From assembly GCF_031846565.1 (NCBI RefSeq), contig NZ_JAVRHL010000001.1, positions 124,001 to 188,000 of the forward strand: 64,000 nucleotides of DNA. The letters run 5' to 3'. A model generated the notes under the pieces. It was given only the letters and a program-made list of their open reading frames with translations, was not told the origin of the DNA and did no database searches. Below are positions 41,897 to 50,365 of the stretch, piece after piece. Source of the stretch: Tropicimonas_B omnivorans (GTDB lineage Bacteria; Pseudomonadota; Alphaproteobacteria; Rhodobacterales; Rhodobacteraceae). Position 1 is the stretch's first letter; each line of letters begins with the position of its first letter. The position numbers were made by a program, and so were the translations under genes.

Positions 41897-43230
41897 GTGT
41901 CCTCTCGCTCTCCGTGGGGGTTCACCCAGCGTAGCAGGAAAAGTCCCAGCAGGAAGAGGGCGATGAGGGGCGAAATCCCGATCTGCTGACTACCTGACAG
42001 GAACGTGACCGCGCCGATGAGAAGCGGCGCGACAAAGGAGGTCGCCTTTCCGGCGAGGGCGTAGAGGCCGAAGCTCTGCGTCATGCGGTGAGGATTGCCC
42101 TGCCGCACCATCATCGTCCGGCTTGCGGCCTGCAGGACACCACCCGCTGCCCCGATGACGGCGCCCATGACGTAGAAGGCGATATCCGGAGCCTTGGAGC
42201 CTTCGCCCAGCGGAATGCCGAACATGGAGTCCCGGGAGATCGCGACGAGGCAGACGGACACGCCGAGCAGCGCCCAGATGCAGATTGTGATGACGGGTTT
42301 GGGGCCGAAGCGGCTGTCGAGCTGGCCGCCGAGGAACGCGAAGACCGCGCCGGTGATGATCGCGACGACACCGAAGATGCCGCTGTCCGTCGGCGCCCAG
42401 CCAAGGACACCCGCTGCGTAGACGCCGCCGATCCCGTACATCGCGTTCAGCGCATCGCGGTAGAACATCGAGGAGGCAAGATAGGCCGCGAGCGAGGGCG
42501 TCTTCGGCAGGTCCCGGATCGACCGCCCCAGTTCCCTCAACGCCAGTTTCGTGGAGCCCGGCGGAGCCGGGGCCGTCCGCGCATCCCTGACCCACAGGAA
42601 GAACGGGACCATGAAGACGGCATACCAGATGGCCGTCAGCGGTCCGACGGCGCGGGTCCCTTCCCGCGTCTCCGGGTCCAGCCCGAACGCGGGATCGAGG
42701 CCGAGGAAGGTCTTGCCGTCTCCCCCTTGGGCGAAGAACGCGAGCATGATGAGCAGGGCGATCAATCCGCCGCAATAGCCGAAGGCCCACCCGTTCCCGC
42801 TGATCCGGCCGATCTCCGCCCGCGAGCCGAGATCGGGCAGCATCGAGTTGGTGAAGATCGTGGCGAATTCCATGCCGATCAGGCCGAGGGCGAAGAAGAT
42901 CAGCGTGCGGATCAGGTCGAAATCCGACGGCGCAGCCCACCAGAGGCCCGCCGCACCGATGACGTAGAGCGCCGAGAAGCCCCAGATCCACGGCATACGC
43001 CGGCCGGAGGTATCCGCCATGGAGCCGAGGATCGGAGCGAGGAGCGCGATGACGAGGCCCGCGATGCCGATCCCGATGGCCCATACCGTCTGCGCGGTCG
43101 AGCCGTCGCCGAGGACCTCGGTGACATAGGGACCGAAGATGAAGGTCAGGAGAAGCGTGTTGTACGGCTGGCTGGCCCAGTCGAAAAAGAACCAGCCCCA
43201 GATCCGCTTGCGCAAGCTCGGCTCGGCCAT
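41857..43230 (-). CDS. MFS transporter, UMF1/Atg22-like
   Basis: The 457-residue membrane protein starts near RKRIWGWFFFDWASQPYNTL, the hallmark of UMF1/Atg22-like major facilitators, and has twelve hydrophobic segments with a long loop in the middle. Atg22 exports amino acids from yeast vacuoles; bacterial relatives have no fixed substrate. The ATG at 43230 follows GGGGGGCGAC; an upstream in-frame ATG at 43266 is less likely. It is the first gene of the MFS-mepA-lipoprotein group. Confidence 0.85.
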   Translation of the reverse strand: MAEPSLRKRIWGWFFFDWASQPYNTLLLTFIFGPYVTEVLGDGSTAQTVWAIGIGIAGLVIALLAPILGSMADTSGRRMPWIWGFSALYVIGAAGLWWAAPSDFDLIRTLIFFALGLIGMEFATIFTNSMLPDLGSRAEIGRISGNGWAFGYCGGLIALLIMLAFFAQGGDGKTFLGLDPAFGLDPETREGTRAVGPLTAIWYAVFMVPFFLWVRDARTAPAPPGSTKLALRELGRSIRDLPKTPSLAAYLASSMFYRDALNAMYGIGGVYAAGVLGWAPTDSGIFGVVAIITGAVFAFLGGQLDSRFGPKPVITICIWALLGVSVCLVAISRDSMFGIPLGEGSKAPDIAFYVMGAVIGAAGGVLQAASRTMMVRQGNPHRMTQSFGLYALAGKATSFVAPLLIGAVTFLSGSQQIGISPLIALFLLGLFLLRWVNPHGEREDTWAPSAPSSPPLL

Positions 43231-43332
43231 GTCGCCCCCCGTTCCGGTTTGGCCGTCATTAGACACGGAGGGGCCGGCCGGGCCAGTGCCTTTCGGACGC
43301 GGCGCGCCGGTTCGTGGCCGATCCGCCCAGCC

Positions 43333-43986
43333 TCAGCCGTAGTCGCGCTCGCCGAAGATCGCGGAGCCGACGCGCACATGGCTCGCCCCTTGCGCGATCG
43401 CCCGCTCGAAATCGCCGGACATGCCCATGGAGAGCCCACCCAGACCGTTGCGCTCCGCAATCTTCGCCAGCAGCGCGAAGTGCAGCGCAGGCTCCTCGTC
43501 AACCGGCGGGATGCACATCAGGCCCCCCAGCGGCAGGTCGAGCTTGCGCGCCTCGGCGATGAACTCGTCCGCATCCGCCGGGCGGATACCCGATTTCTGG
43601 TCCTCCTCACCCGTATTCACCTGCACGAAGAGGTCGGGGCAGCGCCCCATCTCCTGCGCCAGGCGAGCGAGCGTGCCGGCCAGCTTCGGCCGGTCCAGCG
43701 TGTGGATCGCGTCGAACAGCTCCATCGCCGCACGGGCCTTGTTGGTCTGAAGCGGCCCCACGAGATGCACCTCGACCGGGCCGAACTCCTCGCGGAAGGC
43801 GGGCCACTTGCCCTGGGCCTCCTGCACCTTGTTCTCTCCGAAGACCCGGTGCCCCTCTTCGAGCACCGCCCGCACCCGCGCCTCGGGTTGAACCTTGGAA
43901 ATCGCGATCAGCTGGACCGACCCCGGCGCCCGGCCGTGCTCGGTTTCCGCCTTGGCGATGCGATCCTTGATCTCGGACAGGCTCAT
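43333..43986 (-). CDS. yggS: YggS-type pyridoxal-phosphate homeostasis protein
   Basis: The 217-residue PLP-binding TIM-barrel protein has the PLP lysine Lys31 in IAISKVQ, GENKVQEAQGKWPAF, HLVGPLQTNKARAAM and SMGMSGDFERAI near the phosphate site. YggS buffers PLP and affects amino-acid metabolism. The open frame runs upstream into the sulfotransferase, but the ATG at 43986 is where the family begins and it overlaps that gene's stop by four bases. Confidence 0.93.
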   Translation of the reverse strand: MSLSEIKDRIAKAETEHGRAPGSVQLIAISKVQPEARVRAVLEEGHRVFGENKVQEAQGKWPAFREEFGPVEVHLVGPLQTNKARAAMELFDAIHTLDRPKLAGTLARLAQEMGRCPDLFVQVNTGEEDQKSGIRPADADEFIAEARKLDLPLGGLMCIPPVDEEPALHFALLAKIAERNGLGGLSMGMSGDFERAIAQGASHVRVGSAIFGERDYG

Positions 43987-45434
43987 GACAGGGTCACTCC
44001 GTTTCTCTCCAGCGCCTCCGTCAGCGGGGCGAGCGTGTCGCCCAGCTTCTCCCACCGGCCGGTCGAGCTTTTGTAGATCGGCTGCCTCACCTGCGCGACG
44101 GAGAGGGTGCGCACCTGCCGGTCGTTCTTGTGGAAATCGAGGCAGGACGCTTCCCAGTCCAGCCCGGCCGCCGCGATGAGCGCGCGGCTTTGCGGCTCGG
44201 GATCGGCGACGAGGTCCTCGTAGGCGACCGTGTGGAGCCGGTCGCCCATGCGGGATTTCCAGAACTCGAGCAGGTCGAGGTACCCGGCATAGTAATGCGC
44301 CATGCTGTCCCAGTTGGAGGCATAGCGATGCGTGCCCGGCCGGAAGAAGTTGCGCCAGACCGAGTAGAGCTGGTCCCGCGGGTCCCGCGTCACCACGACG
44401 AAACGAGCGGACGGCATGGCTGCGGCGGCAAAGCCGAGGAGCGCGTGCGTCATGATCGACTTGTCGGTGACATGCCGATCGAACGTCACCCGCGAACGCA
44501 TCATCCGCTCGACCCGCGCCCCCCAGGCTTCGAGCCACTCGGCCTCGACCATGTCCCGCGTCCCCCTCGCCTGCCAGAAGGTCGGCGTGACGATGGCAAG
44601 CTCGCCGCCCCCCTCGACCGCGCTGTGCGAGGAAATGATCTGCTCCACCAGCGTCGTGCCCGAGCGCGGCATCCCGGTGACGAAGATCGGGGCGAAGTCG
44701 CCCTCCTCCTGCGGCGGGATGACCAGGCCGTCGGCCAGTTTCCTGATCTGCTCCAGTTCCCGCTCCCGGCGGTCGCGGTCATACGGATGCAGCTCCGCCT
44801 GGATGGCGTTCGCCCGCTCGAGGTAAGGCGCGGCCCGCTCCGGCGCGCCCAGATCGTCCATCGCCTTGGCAAGCGCATAGCCGAGCTGGCTGCGCGAGGG
44901 ATCCTTCAGCGACGGATCGGCCCAGAGCGCCTCCATCTTCGTAACGAGGGCATCGCCCGGCTCGAAGTGCTGGCCGATGGCGATGATCCGCAGTAGCTCG
45001 CCGCTCTTCGGTTCGAGCTTCAGCGCGCGGTCCAGCACGCGCCGCGCCTCCGTGAACTCACCGATCTGCTGCAGGGCCATGCCTTTGTTCGCCAGAACTC
45101 GCGCCGATTTCGGCATGCGACGCTCCAGAAGCTCGAAGAGGCGCAAGGCCTTCTTGGGCTGATCCGTCACGAGATAGGCCTCGGCGAGCGCGCCGAGGAT
45201 GTCGGGCTGATCGGGGCGGTAGCTGCGCGCCTTCTGAAGCCAGTCCACCGTCTCCGCCCAGTCCGACCGCGCCCGCGCGATGCGGGCCATCTGGAAATGC
45301 GCCTCGGCGAGGTTGGGCGCGACGGCGAGGATCTGGCGATAGATCGCCTCCGCCTGAGAGGTCCGGCCCGCGGCCTGAAGCTGCTGCGCCTTTCGGAAGA
45401 CACCGGGAATGGTTTTGGGAGTGAGTGACTGCAT
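43983..45434 (-). CDS. TPR-sulfotransferase fusion
   Basis: The 483-residue protein has an N-terminal tetratricopeptide region (about 10-160, units AEAIYRQILAVAPNLAEAHF, WLQKARSYRPDQPDIL, ARRVLDRALKLEP) and a C-terminal sulfotransferase domain with the PAPS loop GMPRSGTTLVEQ (254-265) and a VVVTRDPRDQLYSVW 3'-phosphate site. Such TPR-sulfotransferases are common in alphaproteobacteria, and their acceptors (protein, lipid or glycan) are unknown. No signal peptide. It is translationally coupled to yggS. Confidence 0.88.
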   Translation of the reverse strand: MQSLTPKTIPGVFRKAQQLQAAGRTSQAEAIYRQILAVAPNLAEAHFQMARIARARSDWAETVDWLQKARSYRPDQPDILGALAEAYLVTDQPKKALRLFELLERRMPKSARVLANKGMALQQIGEFTEARRVLDRALKLEPKSGELLRIIAIGQHFEPGDALVTKMEALWADPSLKDPSRSQLGYALAKAMDDLGAPERAAPYLERANAIQAELHPYDRDRRERELEQIRKLADGLVIPPQEEGDFAPIFVTGMPRSGTTLVEQIISSHSAVEGGGELAIVTPTFWQARGTRDMVEAEWLEAWGARVERMMRSRVTFDRHVTDKSIMTHALLGFAAAAMPSARFVVVTRDPRDQLYSVWRNFFRPGTHRYASNWDSMAHYYAGYLDLLEFWKSRMGDRLHTVAYEDLVADPEPQSRALIAAAGLDWEASCLDFHKNDRQVRTLSVAQVRQPIYKSSTGRWEKLGDTLAPLTEALERNGVTLS

Positions 45435-45485
45435 GGCCGCTCGATAGCACCCCGCCGCGCGTGAGGAAACGCGCCTTCTTCAACG

Positions 45486-45515
45486 AAAAAGGGCGGACCC
45501 GGAGGCCCGCCCTTT
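45486..45515 (-). terminator. Terminator of porin gene 1
   Basis: Arms 45515-45504 and 45499-45488 form a 12-base stem on minus-strand RNA, with one G-U pair, followed by a T run (plus-strand AAAAA at 45486-45490). The same element recurs after the other two porin genes. Confidence 0.85.
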
Positions 45516-45538
45516 CAAATTCCCCGATCCGGTTCGGA

Positions 45539-46759
45539 TCAGAAGGCCATGGACAGGCCGAGGGAGTAGTTGTCGATGTCGAAGTCGTCTTCGGCGAGGA
45601 AGAAGATGTCCTCGACGTCGCTGTCGATGGAGGCCATGGACTTGCCGTAGCCGAAGAGCAGGTTCGCGCCGCCGCCGAGGTCATAGCCGAGGGCCAGGCC
45701 GTAACCGGAGACCGTGACGTCGCCGCCCGCACCGTCGAAAAGGCCGTCGAGCTCGTAGTCGTACTGGCCGTAGTTTGCGTGCACCGTGAAGGCGTCGAAC
45801 GTGTAGCCCATGCCGATCCCGAAGTGACGGCCATCGAGTTCGAAACCAGTGCTATCGTACCGAACGCCGCCCAGGGCCTCGTCGTCATCGACACCCGGGA
45901 AGCCGCCCCCATCACCGAGGAGGATGAAGTCATCGCCGAAATTGAAATCGGTGTAGGTGAAGCCGGCGGTGAAGCCGCTGTCCAGCGTGAAGGCCGCGCC
46001 TACGCCGATGGCGTCCGCATCGGAGGCGTAGACCTCGGAGCCGTCGATGACGTCGAAGGGGAACACATCCGCGGAGGCGGCGTGCTGGTAGCCGAGGCCG
46101 AGGGTGACGGCCGCTCCGCCGAACTCCGTCTCGTAGGTGCCGCCAATGGAATAGTTCACGTCATCGAAATCTTCGGCGCCAAAGTCGTCGATAGAGTCAA
46201 TGGCGCCCCCGCCAAAGTCGATGGTGCCGAGGATCTGGTCCTCGAGGACGAGACCGTCATCGCCGAAGGCATTCTGCTCCATGGAGACCGCGACCGCGAA
46301 GTCGCCGAAGGAGTAGTTGTAGCGGATGATCTGACCATCGGCGAAGCCCGCTCCGTCGAGATAGGAGCCGAGGTAGCCGAAGTGTTCCGTCTCGTTATCG
46401 GTGATGGAGCCGGGATTGCCGATGTCGCCGGCGTCGGTCAGCACGAAGTCGAGCGCGCCGTCCGTGTCGCCCATTGTCAGCGTGCCGAAGCCGCCGGAGA
46501 CGAAGATCGCGACGCCCTGGTCGTCGAGCTCGTTGCCGAGGTTGCCGGCTTCGTCGAGGTCGACAGCCGCGCCGAAGGAAAGACCGCCATCGGTCTGACC
46601 GGTCAGGGTGAACTTGACGTCGACGTCCTGGAAGAACTGGGTGGCGGACTCCCCGCCACCGAAGACGCCCATTTCCGCGGAGCCGGTGATGGTGACTTCT
46701 GCGGCCACGGCGCCGGCGAAGGCGACCAGCGCGGTCGATGTGAGAAGGATATTTTTCAT
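45539..46759 (-). CDS. Outer-membrane porin, copy 1
   Basis: The 406-residue precursor starts MKNILLTSTALVAFAGAVAA (signal peptide) followed by EVTITGSAEMGVFGGG and a chain of beta strands ending in the Phe terminus LGLSMAF that the BAM machinery recognises. It belongs to the Rhodobacter-type Gram-negative porin family, which forms trimeric diffusion channels. It has an acidic loop-rich middle. It is the leftward-most of three tandem copies and closest to copy 2. Length is above the roughly 300 residues of classical Rhodobacter porin. Confidence 0.9.
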   Translation of the reverse strand: MKNILLTSTALVAFAGAVAAEVTITGSAEMGVFGGGESATQFFQDVDVKFTLTGQTDGGLSFGAAVDLDEAGNLGNELDDQGVAIFVSGGFGTLTMGDTDGALDFVLTDAGDIGNPGSITDNETEHFGYLGSYLDGAGFADGQIIRYNYSFGDFAVAVSMEQNAFGDDGLVLEDQILGTIDFGGGAIDSIDDFGAEDFDDVNYSIGGTYETEFGGAAVTLGLGYQHAASADVFPFDVIDGSEVYASDADAIGVGAAFTLDSGFTAGFTYTDFNFGDDFILLGDGGGFPGVDDDEALGGVRYDSTGFELDGRHFGIGMGYTFDAFTVHANYGQYDYELDGLFDGAGGDVTVSGYGLALGYDLGGGANLLFGYGKSMASIDSDVEDIFFLAEDDFDIDNYSLGLSMAF

Positions 46760-46965
46760 GGCTGGTCCTCGTAAAGGCGCGCGTATGCTGCAAACTTCTG
46801 CAATTCGGTGCTGGCTGTATCCTCGCCCGACGCGGCTCGGGCAAGGACGGCGACGTCACCTCAAATTCGATTGATGCCCTTTCGTCACAGATAATTGATC
46901 CCGAGGATGAACGGGGCGCGTCCAAGGCTATTGCGCGCCGAACGAAACCTGTGCGGGCCAAACGG

Positions 46966-46995
46966 AAAAAGGGCGGACCCGAAGGCCCGCCCTTT
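46966..46995 (-). terminator. Terminator of porin gene 2
   Basis: This is nearly identical to the terminator after porin 1: the same GGGCGG stem with GGTCCGCCC partner and a T run on the minus strand. It separates porin copy 2 from the leader of copy 1. Confidence 0.85.
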
Positions 46996-47018
46996 CAAAT
47001 TCCCCGATCCGGTCCGGA

Positions 47019-48242
47019 TCAGAAGGCCATGGACAGGCCGAGGGAGTAGGTGTCGGTGTCGAAGTCATCTTCGTCGATTCCGAAGCTGTCCTCGATGTCG
47101 CTGTCGATGGAGGCCATGGACTTGCCGTAGCCGAGGAGCAGGCTCGCACCGCCGCCGAGGTCATAGCCGAGGGCCAAGCCGTAGCCGGAGATCGTGATGT
47201 CGCCTTCGGCATCGTCGAACACGCCGCGGTCGAACTCGTAGTCGTACTGGCCGTAGTTCGCGTGCACCGTGAAGGCGTCGAACGTGTAGCCCACGCCGAT
47301 CCCGAAGTGACGGCCATCGAGTTCGAAATCGGTGCTCTCGAATTGAATGCCGCCGACGGCATCGTCATCATCGGTGCCGGGGAAGCCGCCACCGATATCG
47401 CCGACGATGATGAAGTCATCGCCGAAATTGAAATCGGTGTAGGTGAAGCCGGCGGTGAAGCCGCTGTCCAGCGTGAAGGCCGCGCCCACGCCGATGGCGT
47501 CCGCATCGGAGGCGTAGATCACCGTGTCGTCGTCCAGGTCGGTGAAGCTGAACACATCCGCGGAGGCGGCGTGCTGGTAGCCGAGGCCGACGGTGACGGC
47601 CGCTCCGGCGAACTCCGTCGCGTAGGTGCCGCCGATGGCGTAGTTCACGTCATCGAAATCGTCGGTGCCGAAGGTGTCCTCGAAGGAGTCCCCGTCGATG
47701 TCGAAAGTGCCGATCACCTGATCGTCGAGGACGAGGCCGTCATCGCCGAAGGCATTCTGCTCCATGGAGACCGCGACCGCGAAGTCGCCGAAGGAGTAGT
47801 CGTAGCGGACGATCTGACCGTCGGCGAAGCCCGCTCCGTCGAGGTAGGAGCCGAGATAGCCGGCATGGGTCGTTTCGTCATCGTTGATGGAGCCCGGGTT
47901 GCCGATGTTGCCGGCGTCGGTCAGCGCGAAGTCGAGCGCGCCGTCCGTGTCGCCCATCGTCAGCGTGCCGAAGCCGCCGGAGACGAAGATCGCGACGCCC
48001 TGGTTGCTGAACTCGTTGCCGAGGTTGCCCGCTTCGTCGAGATCGACAGCCGCGCCGAAGGAAAGACCGCCGTCGGTCTGACCGGTCAGGGTGAACTTGA
48101 CGTCGACGTCCTGGAAGAACTGGGTGGCGACATCCTCGCCACCGACGACGCCCATTTCGGCGGAGCCGGTAATGGTGACTTCTGCTGCCGCGGCGCCGGC
48201 AAAGGCGACGATGGCCGTCGAAGTGAGAAGGATGTTTTTCAT
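47019..48242 (-). CDS. Outer-membrane porin, copy 2
   Basis: The 407-residue precursor is very close to copy 1 over most of its length: signal peptide MKNILLTSTAIVAFAGAAAA, then EVTITGSAEMGVVGGEDVAT, the shared SGGFGTLTMGDTDGALDF block, FGDFAVAVSMEQNAFGDDGL and the C-terminal SLGLSMAF. Differences cluster in loops, as expected for surface-exposed porin regions. Upstream 258 bases also match those of copy 1, so expression control is probably shared or slightly diverged. Confidence 0.9.
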   Translation of the reverse strand: MKNILLTSTAIVAFAGAAAAEVTITGSAEMGVVGGEDVATQFFQDVDVKFTLTGQTDGGLSFGAAVDLDEAGNLGNEFSNQGVAIFVSGGFGTLTMGDTDGALDFALTDAGNIGNPGSINDDETTHAGYLGSYLDGAGFADGQIVRYDYSFGDFAVAVSMEQNAFGDDGLVLDDQVIGTFDIDGDSFEDTFGTDDFDDVNYAIGGTYATEFAGAAVTVGLGYQHAASADVFSFTDLDDDTVIYASDADAIGVGAAFTLDSGFTAGFTYTDFNFGDDFIIVGDIGGGFPGTDDDDAVGGIQFESTDFELDGRHFGIGVGYTFDAFTVHANYGQYDYEFDRGVFDDAEGDITISGYGLALGYDLGGGASLLLGYGKSMASIDSDIEDSFGIDEDDFDTDTYSLGLSMAF

Positions 48243-48457
48243 GGCTGGTCCTCGTAAAGGCGCGCGTACGCGGCAAACTTATGCAATTCGGTGAGGCTGG
48301 TATCCTCACCCGGCGCGGCTCGGGCAAGGACGGCGGCTCCCCCAGCGTCATCGCAAATTAGATTGATGCGCTCTGATCACAGAAAATTCATCCTAAAGAT
48401 GAGCGGGGCGCGCCCAGGGCTTCTGCACGCCGAACGGCACCTGTGCGGGCCAAACGG

Positions 48458-48487
48458 AAAAAGGGCGGACCCGGAGGCCCGCCCTTT
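48458..48487 (-). terminator. Terminator of porin gene 3
   Basis: This is the third copy of the AAAGGGCGG-type stem-loop, with a T run on the minus strand, 24 bases downstream of the porin 3 stop. Confidence 0.85.
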
Positions 48488-48511
48488 CAAATCTCCCTGA
48501 TCCGGTCTGGA

Positions 48512-49612
48512 TCAGAAGGCCATGGAGAGGCCGAGGGAGAAGGTGTCGAAGTCGTCGTCGGAGCTGTCGACGACAGTGTCGGCGAAATCATCGTCGAGGT
48601 CGGAGTCGAGCTCGGAACGGCCGTAGCCGAAGAGGAGCGACGCGCCGCCGCCGAGGTCGTAGCCGGCCGCGATGCCGTAGCCCTGAACGTCGAACTCACC
48701 AACGCCGTCGATGTCGAAGTTGTAGAGGCCGTAGTTGAAGTGCACGGAGAACGCGTCGAAGGCGTAGCCCATGCCGATGCCGACGTGGCTGGCATCGTCG
48801 ACGGCGTCTTCTTCGAAGTCGAAGCCGGTGTAGGTGAAGCCGGCGGTGAAGCCGCTGTCGAGCGTAAAGGTCGCGCCCAGGCCGATGGCGTCCACACGGT
48901 CATCGGTACCCACGATCGTCAGGTCGTCACCGGGGGTGGAGCTGTCGAACGCGAAGAAGTCGTCGACGCTCGGGCCGCCGTTTTCGGCGTGCTGGTAGCC
49001 AAGGCCGACGGAAACGGCGGCACCGGCGAACTCGGTGGCGTAGGAACCACCGATGGCGTAGTTCACGTCATCCTCGTCCGGATCGTCCTGGCCGTCGACC
49101 ACGAAGCCGTCGGCGCCCTGCGGGTTCTGCTCCATGGAGACCGCGACCGCGAAGTCGCCGAAGGAGTAGTCGTAACGGACGACCTGGTTGTCGGCCGTGC
49201 CGGAACCGTCGAGATAGGAGCCGAGGTAGCCGATGTGGCTCGTCTCGTCATCGGCGATGGAGCCCGGGTTGCCGATGTTGCCGGCGTCGGTGAGCACGAA
49301 GTCGAGCGCGCCGTCCGTGTCGCCCATCGTCAGCGTGCCGAAGCCGCCGGAGACGAAGATCGCGACGCCCTGGTTGCTGAACTCGTTGCCGAGGTTGCCG
49401 GCTTCGTCGAGATCGACCGCCGCGCCGAAGGAGAGGCCGCCGTCGGTTTCACCGGTCATGGTGAACTTGACGTCAACGTCCTGGAAGAATTGGGTCGCCA
49501 GGTCGGAACCGCCGACAACACCCATTTCGGCGGAGCCGGTGATGGTGACTTCAGCAGCTGCGGCGCCGGCGAAGGCGACGATGGCCGTCGAAGTGAGAAG
49601 AACCTTTTTCAT
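48512..49612 (-). CDS. Outer-membrane porin, copy 3
   Basis: The 366-residue precursor (MKKVLLTSTAIVAFAGAAAA, then EVTITGSAEMGVVGGSDLAT) is the most divergent and shortest of the three: the middle loops differ and are shorter, while the strand core and the C-terminal FSLGLSMAF are kept. Its leader is different from those of copies 1 and 2. The frame is open up to 49768 but the signal peptide fixes the start at 49612. It could be the ancestral copy or have been under different selection. Confidence 0.9.
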   Translation of the reverse strand: MKKVLLTSTAIVAFAGAAAAEVTITGSAEMGVVGGSDLATQFFQDVDVKFTMTGETDGGLSFGAAVDLDEAGNLGNEFSNQGVAIFVSGGFGTLTMGDTDGALDFVLTDAGNIGNPGSIADDETSHIGYLGSYLDGSGTADNQVVRYDYSFGDFAVAVSMEQNPQGADGFVVDGQDDPDEDDVNYAIGGSYATEFAGAAVSVGLGYQHAENGGPSVDDFFAFDSSTPGDDLTIVGTDDRVDAIGLGATFTLDSGFTAGFTYTGFDFEEDAVDDASHVGIGMGYAFDAFSVHFNYGLYNFDIDGVGEFDVQGYGIAAGYDLGGGASLLFGYGRSELDSDLDDDFADTVVDSSDDDFDTFSLGLSMAF

Positions 49613-49629
49613 CGTTTTCCCTCGTGTGT

Positions 49630-49725
49630 TCAAAGGTGCACCGCAACCCGCTGATCCGAATTGGGCATGAGCATGTCTTGTCGACACGCACCCCTCGACG
49701 CAAGAAAGCCGAGCACGGCATGCAT
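49630..49725 (-). CDS. Possible 31-codon leader frame upstream of porin 3
   Basis: A short frame, MHAVLGFLASRGACRQDMLM and 11 more residues, starts after GGGAGGGAGGAC and ends 17 bases before the porin 3 start. The ribosome site is strong, but I see no similarity to known peptides, and the stretch may be just 5' untranslated RNA. Confidence 0.25.
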   Translation of the reverse strand: MHAVLGFLASRGACRQDMLMPNSDQRVAVHL

Positions 49726-49857
49726 GTCCTCCCTCCCGAATGGTGCAGACGTGCCACAGTCCCGCCACACCGCCCGGCCACGACCGTGGGGCAAAAGACC
49801 TTGTGACGCTGAGGGGGCTTCGTTAGGACTTCCCAAAACGGCGAGGGGTAGAAGGCG

Positions 49858-50346
49858 ATGACCTTCCATAAATGGGCAAGAACGGGCGCGCTCGTCACGC
49901 TGGCTGCGGCCCTGCTCAGCGCCTGCGGCGGCTCCGGGAACGAGCGGCGCGGCGTTCCGGTCGAGTTCGACGGGCGGTTCGATGACGAAACTGGCGCCCG
50001 GCGCTCGACGATCTTCGACCTTTTCAATTCCGGCGGCGATCCGAACACGACGATCGAGGTGAACCGGTATATCTGGAGCGCCTCCCTCGACGTGCTGAAC
50101 TTCCTCCCCGTGCAATCGGTCGATCCGTTTTCCGGCGTGATCTCCATGGGGTACGGTACGCCTCCGGGCGGCGGCACCGCCTATCGCGCGACGGTCTACG
50201 TCACCGATCCCGCGCTCGACGCCCGCTCGCTCAAGGTGGCGCTGGCCACCCGGTCCGGGCCGGTCTCGGCGGATACGGTGCGGGCGGTCGAGGACGCGAT
50301 CCTGACGCGCGCGCGTCAGCTGCGCATCCGCGACGGCGACCTGTAG
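49858..50346 (+). CDS. DUF3576 lipoprotein
   Basis: The 162-residue protein has a lipobox (LLSAC at 19-23) after a hydrophobic leader and then the DUF3576 core: EVNRYIWSASLDVLNFLPVQ, VDPFSGVISMGYG and ARQLRIRDGDL at the end. DUF3576 is found almost only in alphaproteobacteria and probably acts at the outer membrane; its role is unknown. It diverges from the porin genes and precedes the RsmC-like gene by 19 bases. Confidence 0.85.
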   Translation: MTFHKWARTGALVTLAAALLSACGGSGNERRGVPVEFDGRFDDETGARRSTIFDLFNSGGDPNTTIEVNRYIWSASLDVLNFLPVQSVDPFSGVISMGYGTPPGGGTAYRATVYVTDPALDARSLKVALATRSGPVSADTVRAVEDAILTRARQLRIRDGDL

Positions 50347-50365
50347 ACGACGCGTCGATACGCCA

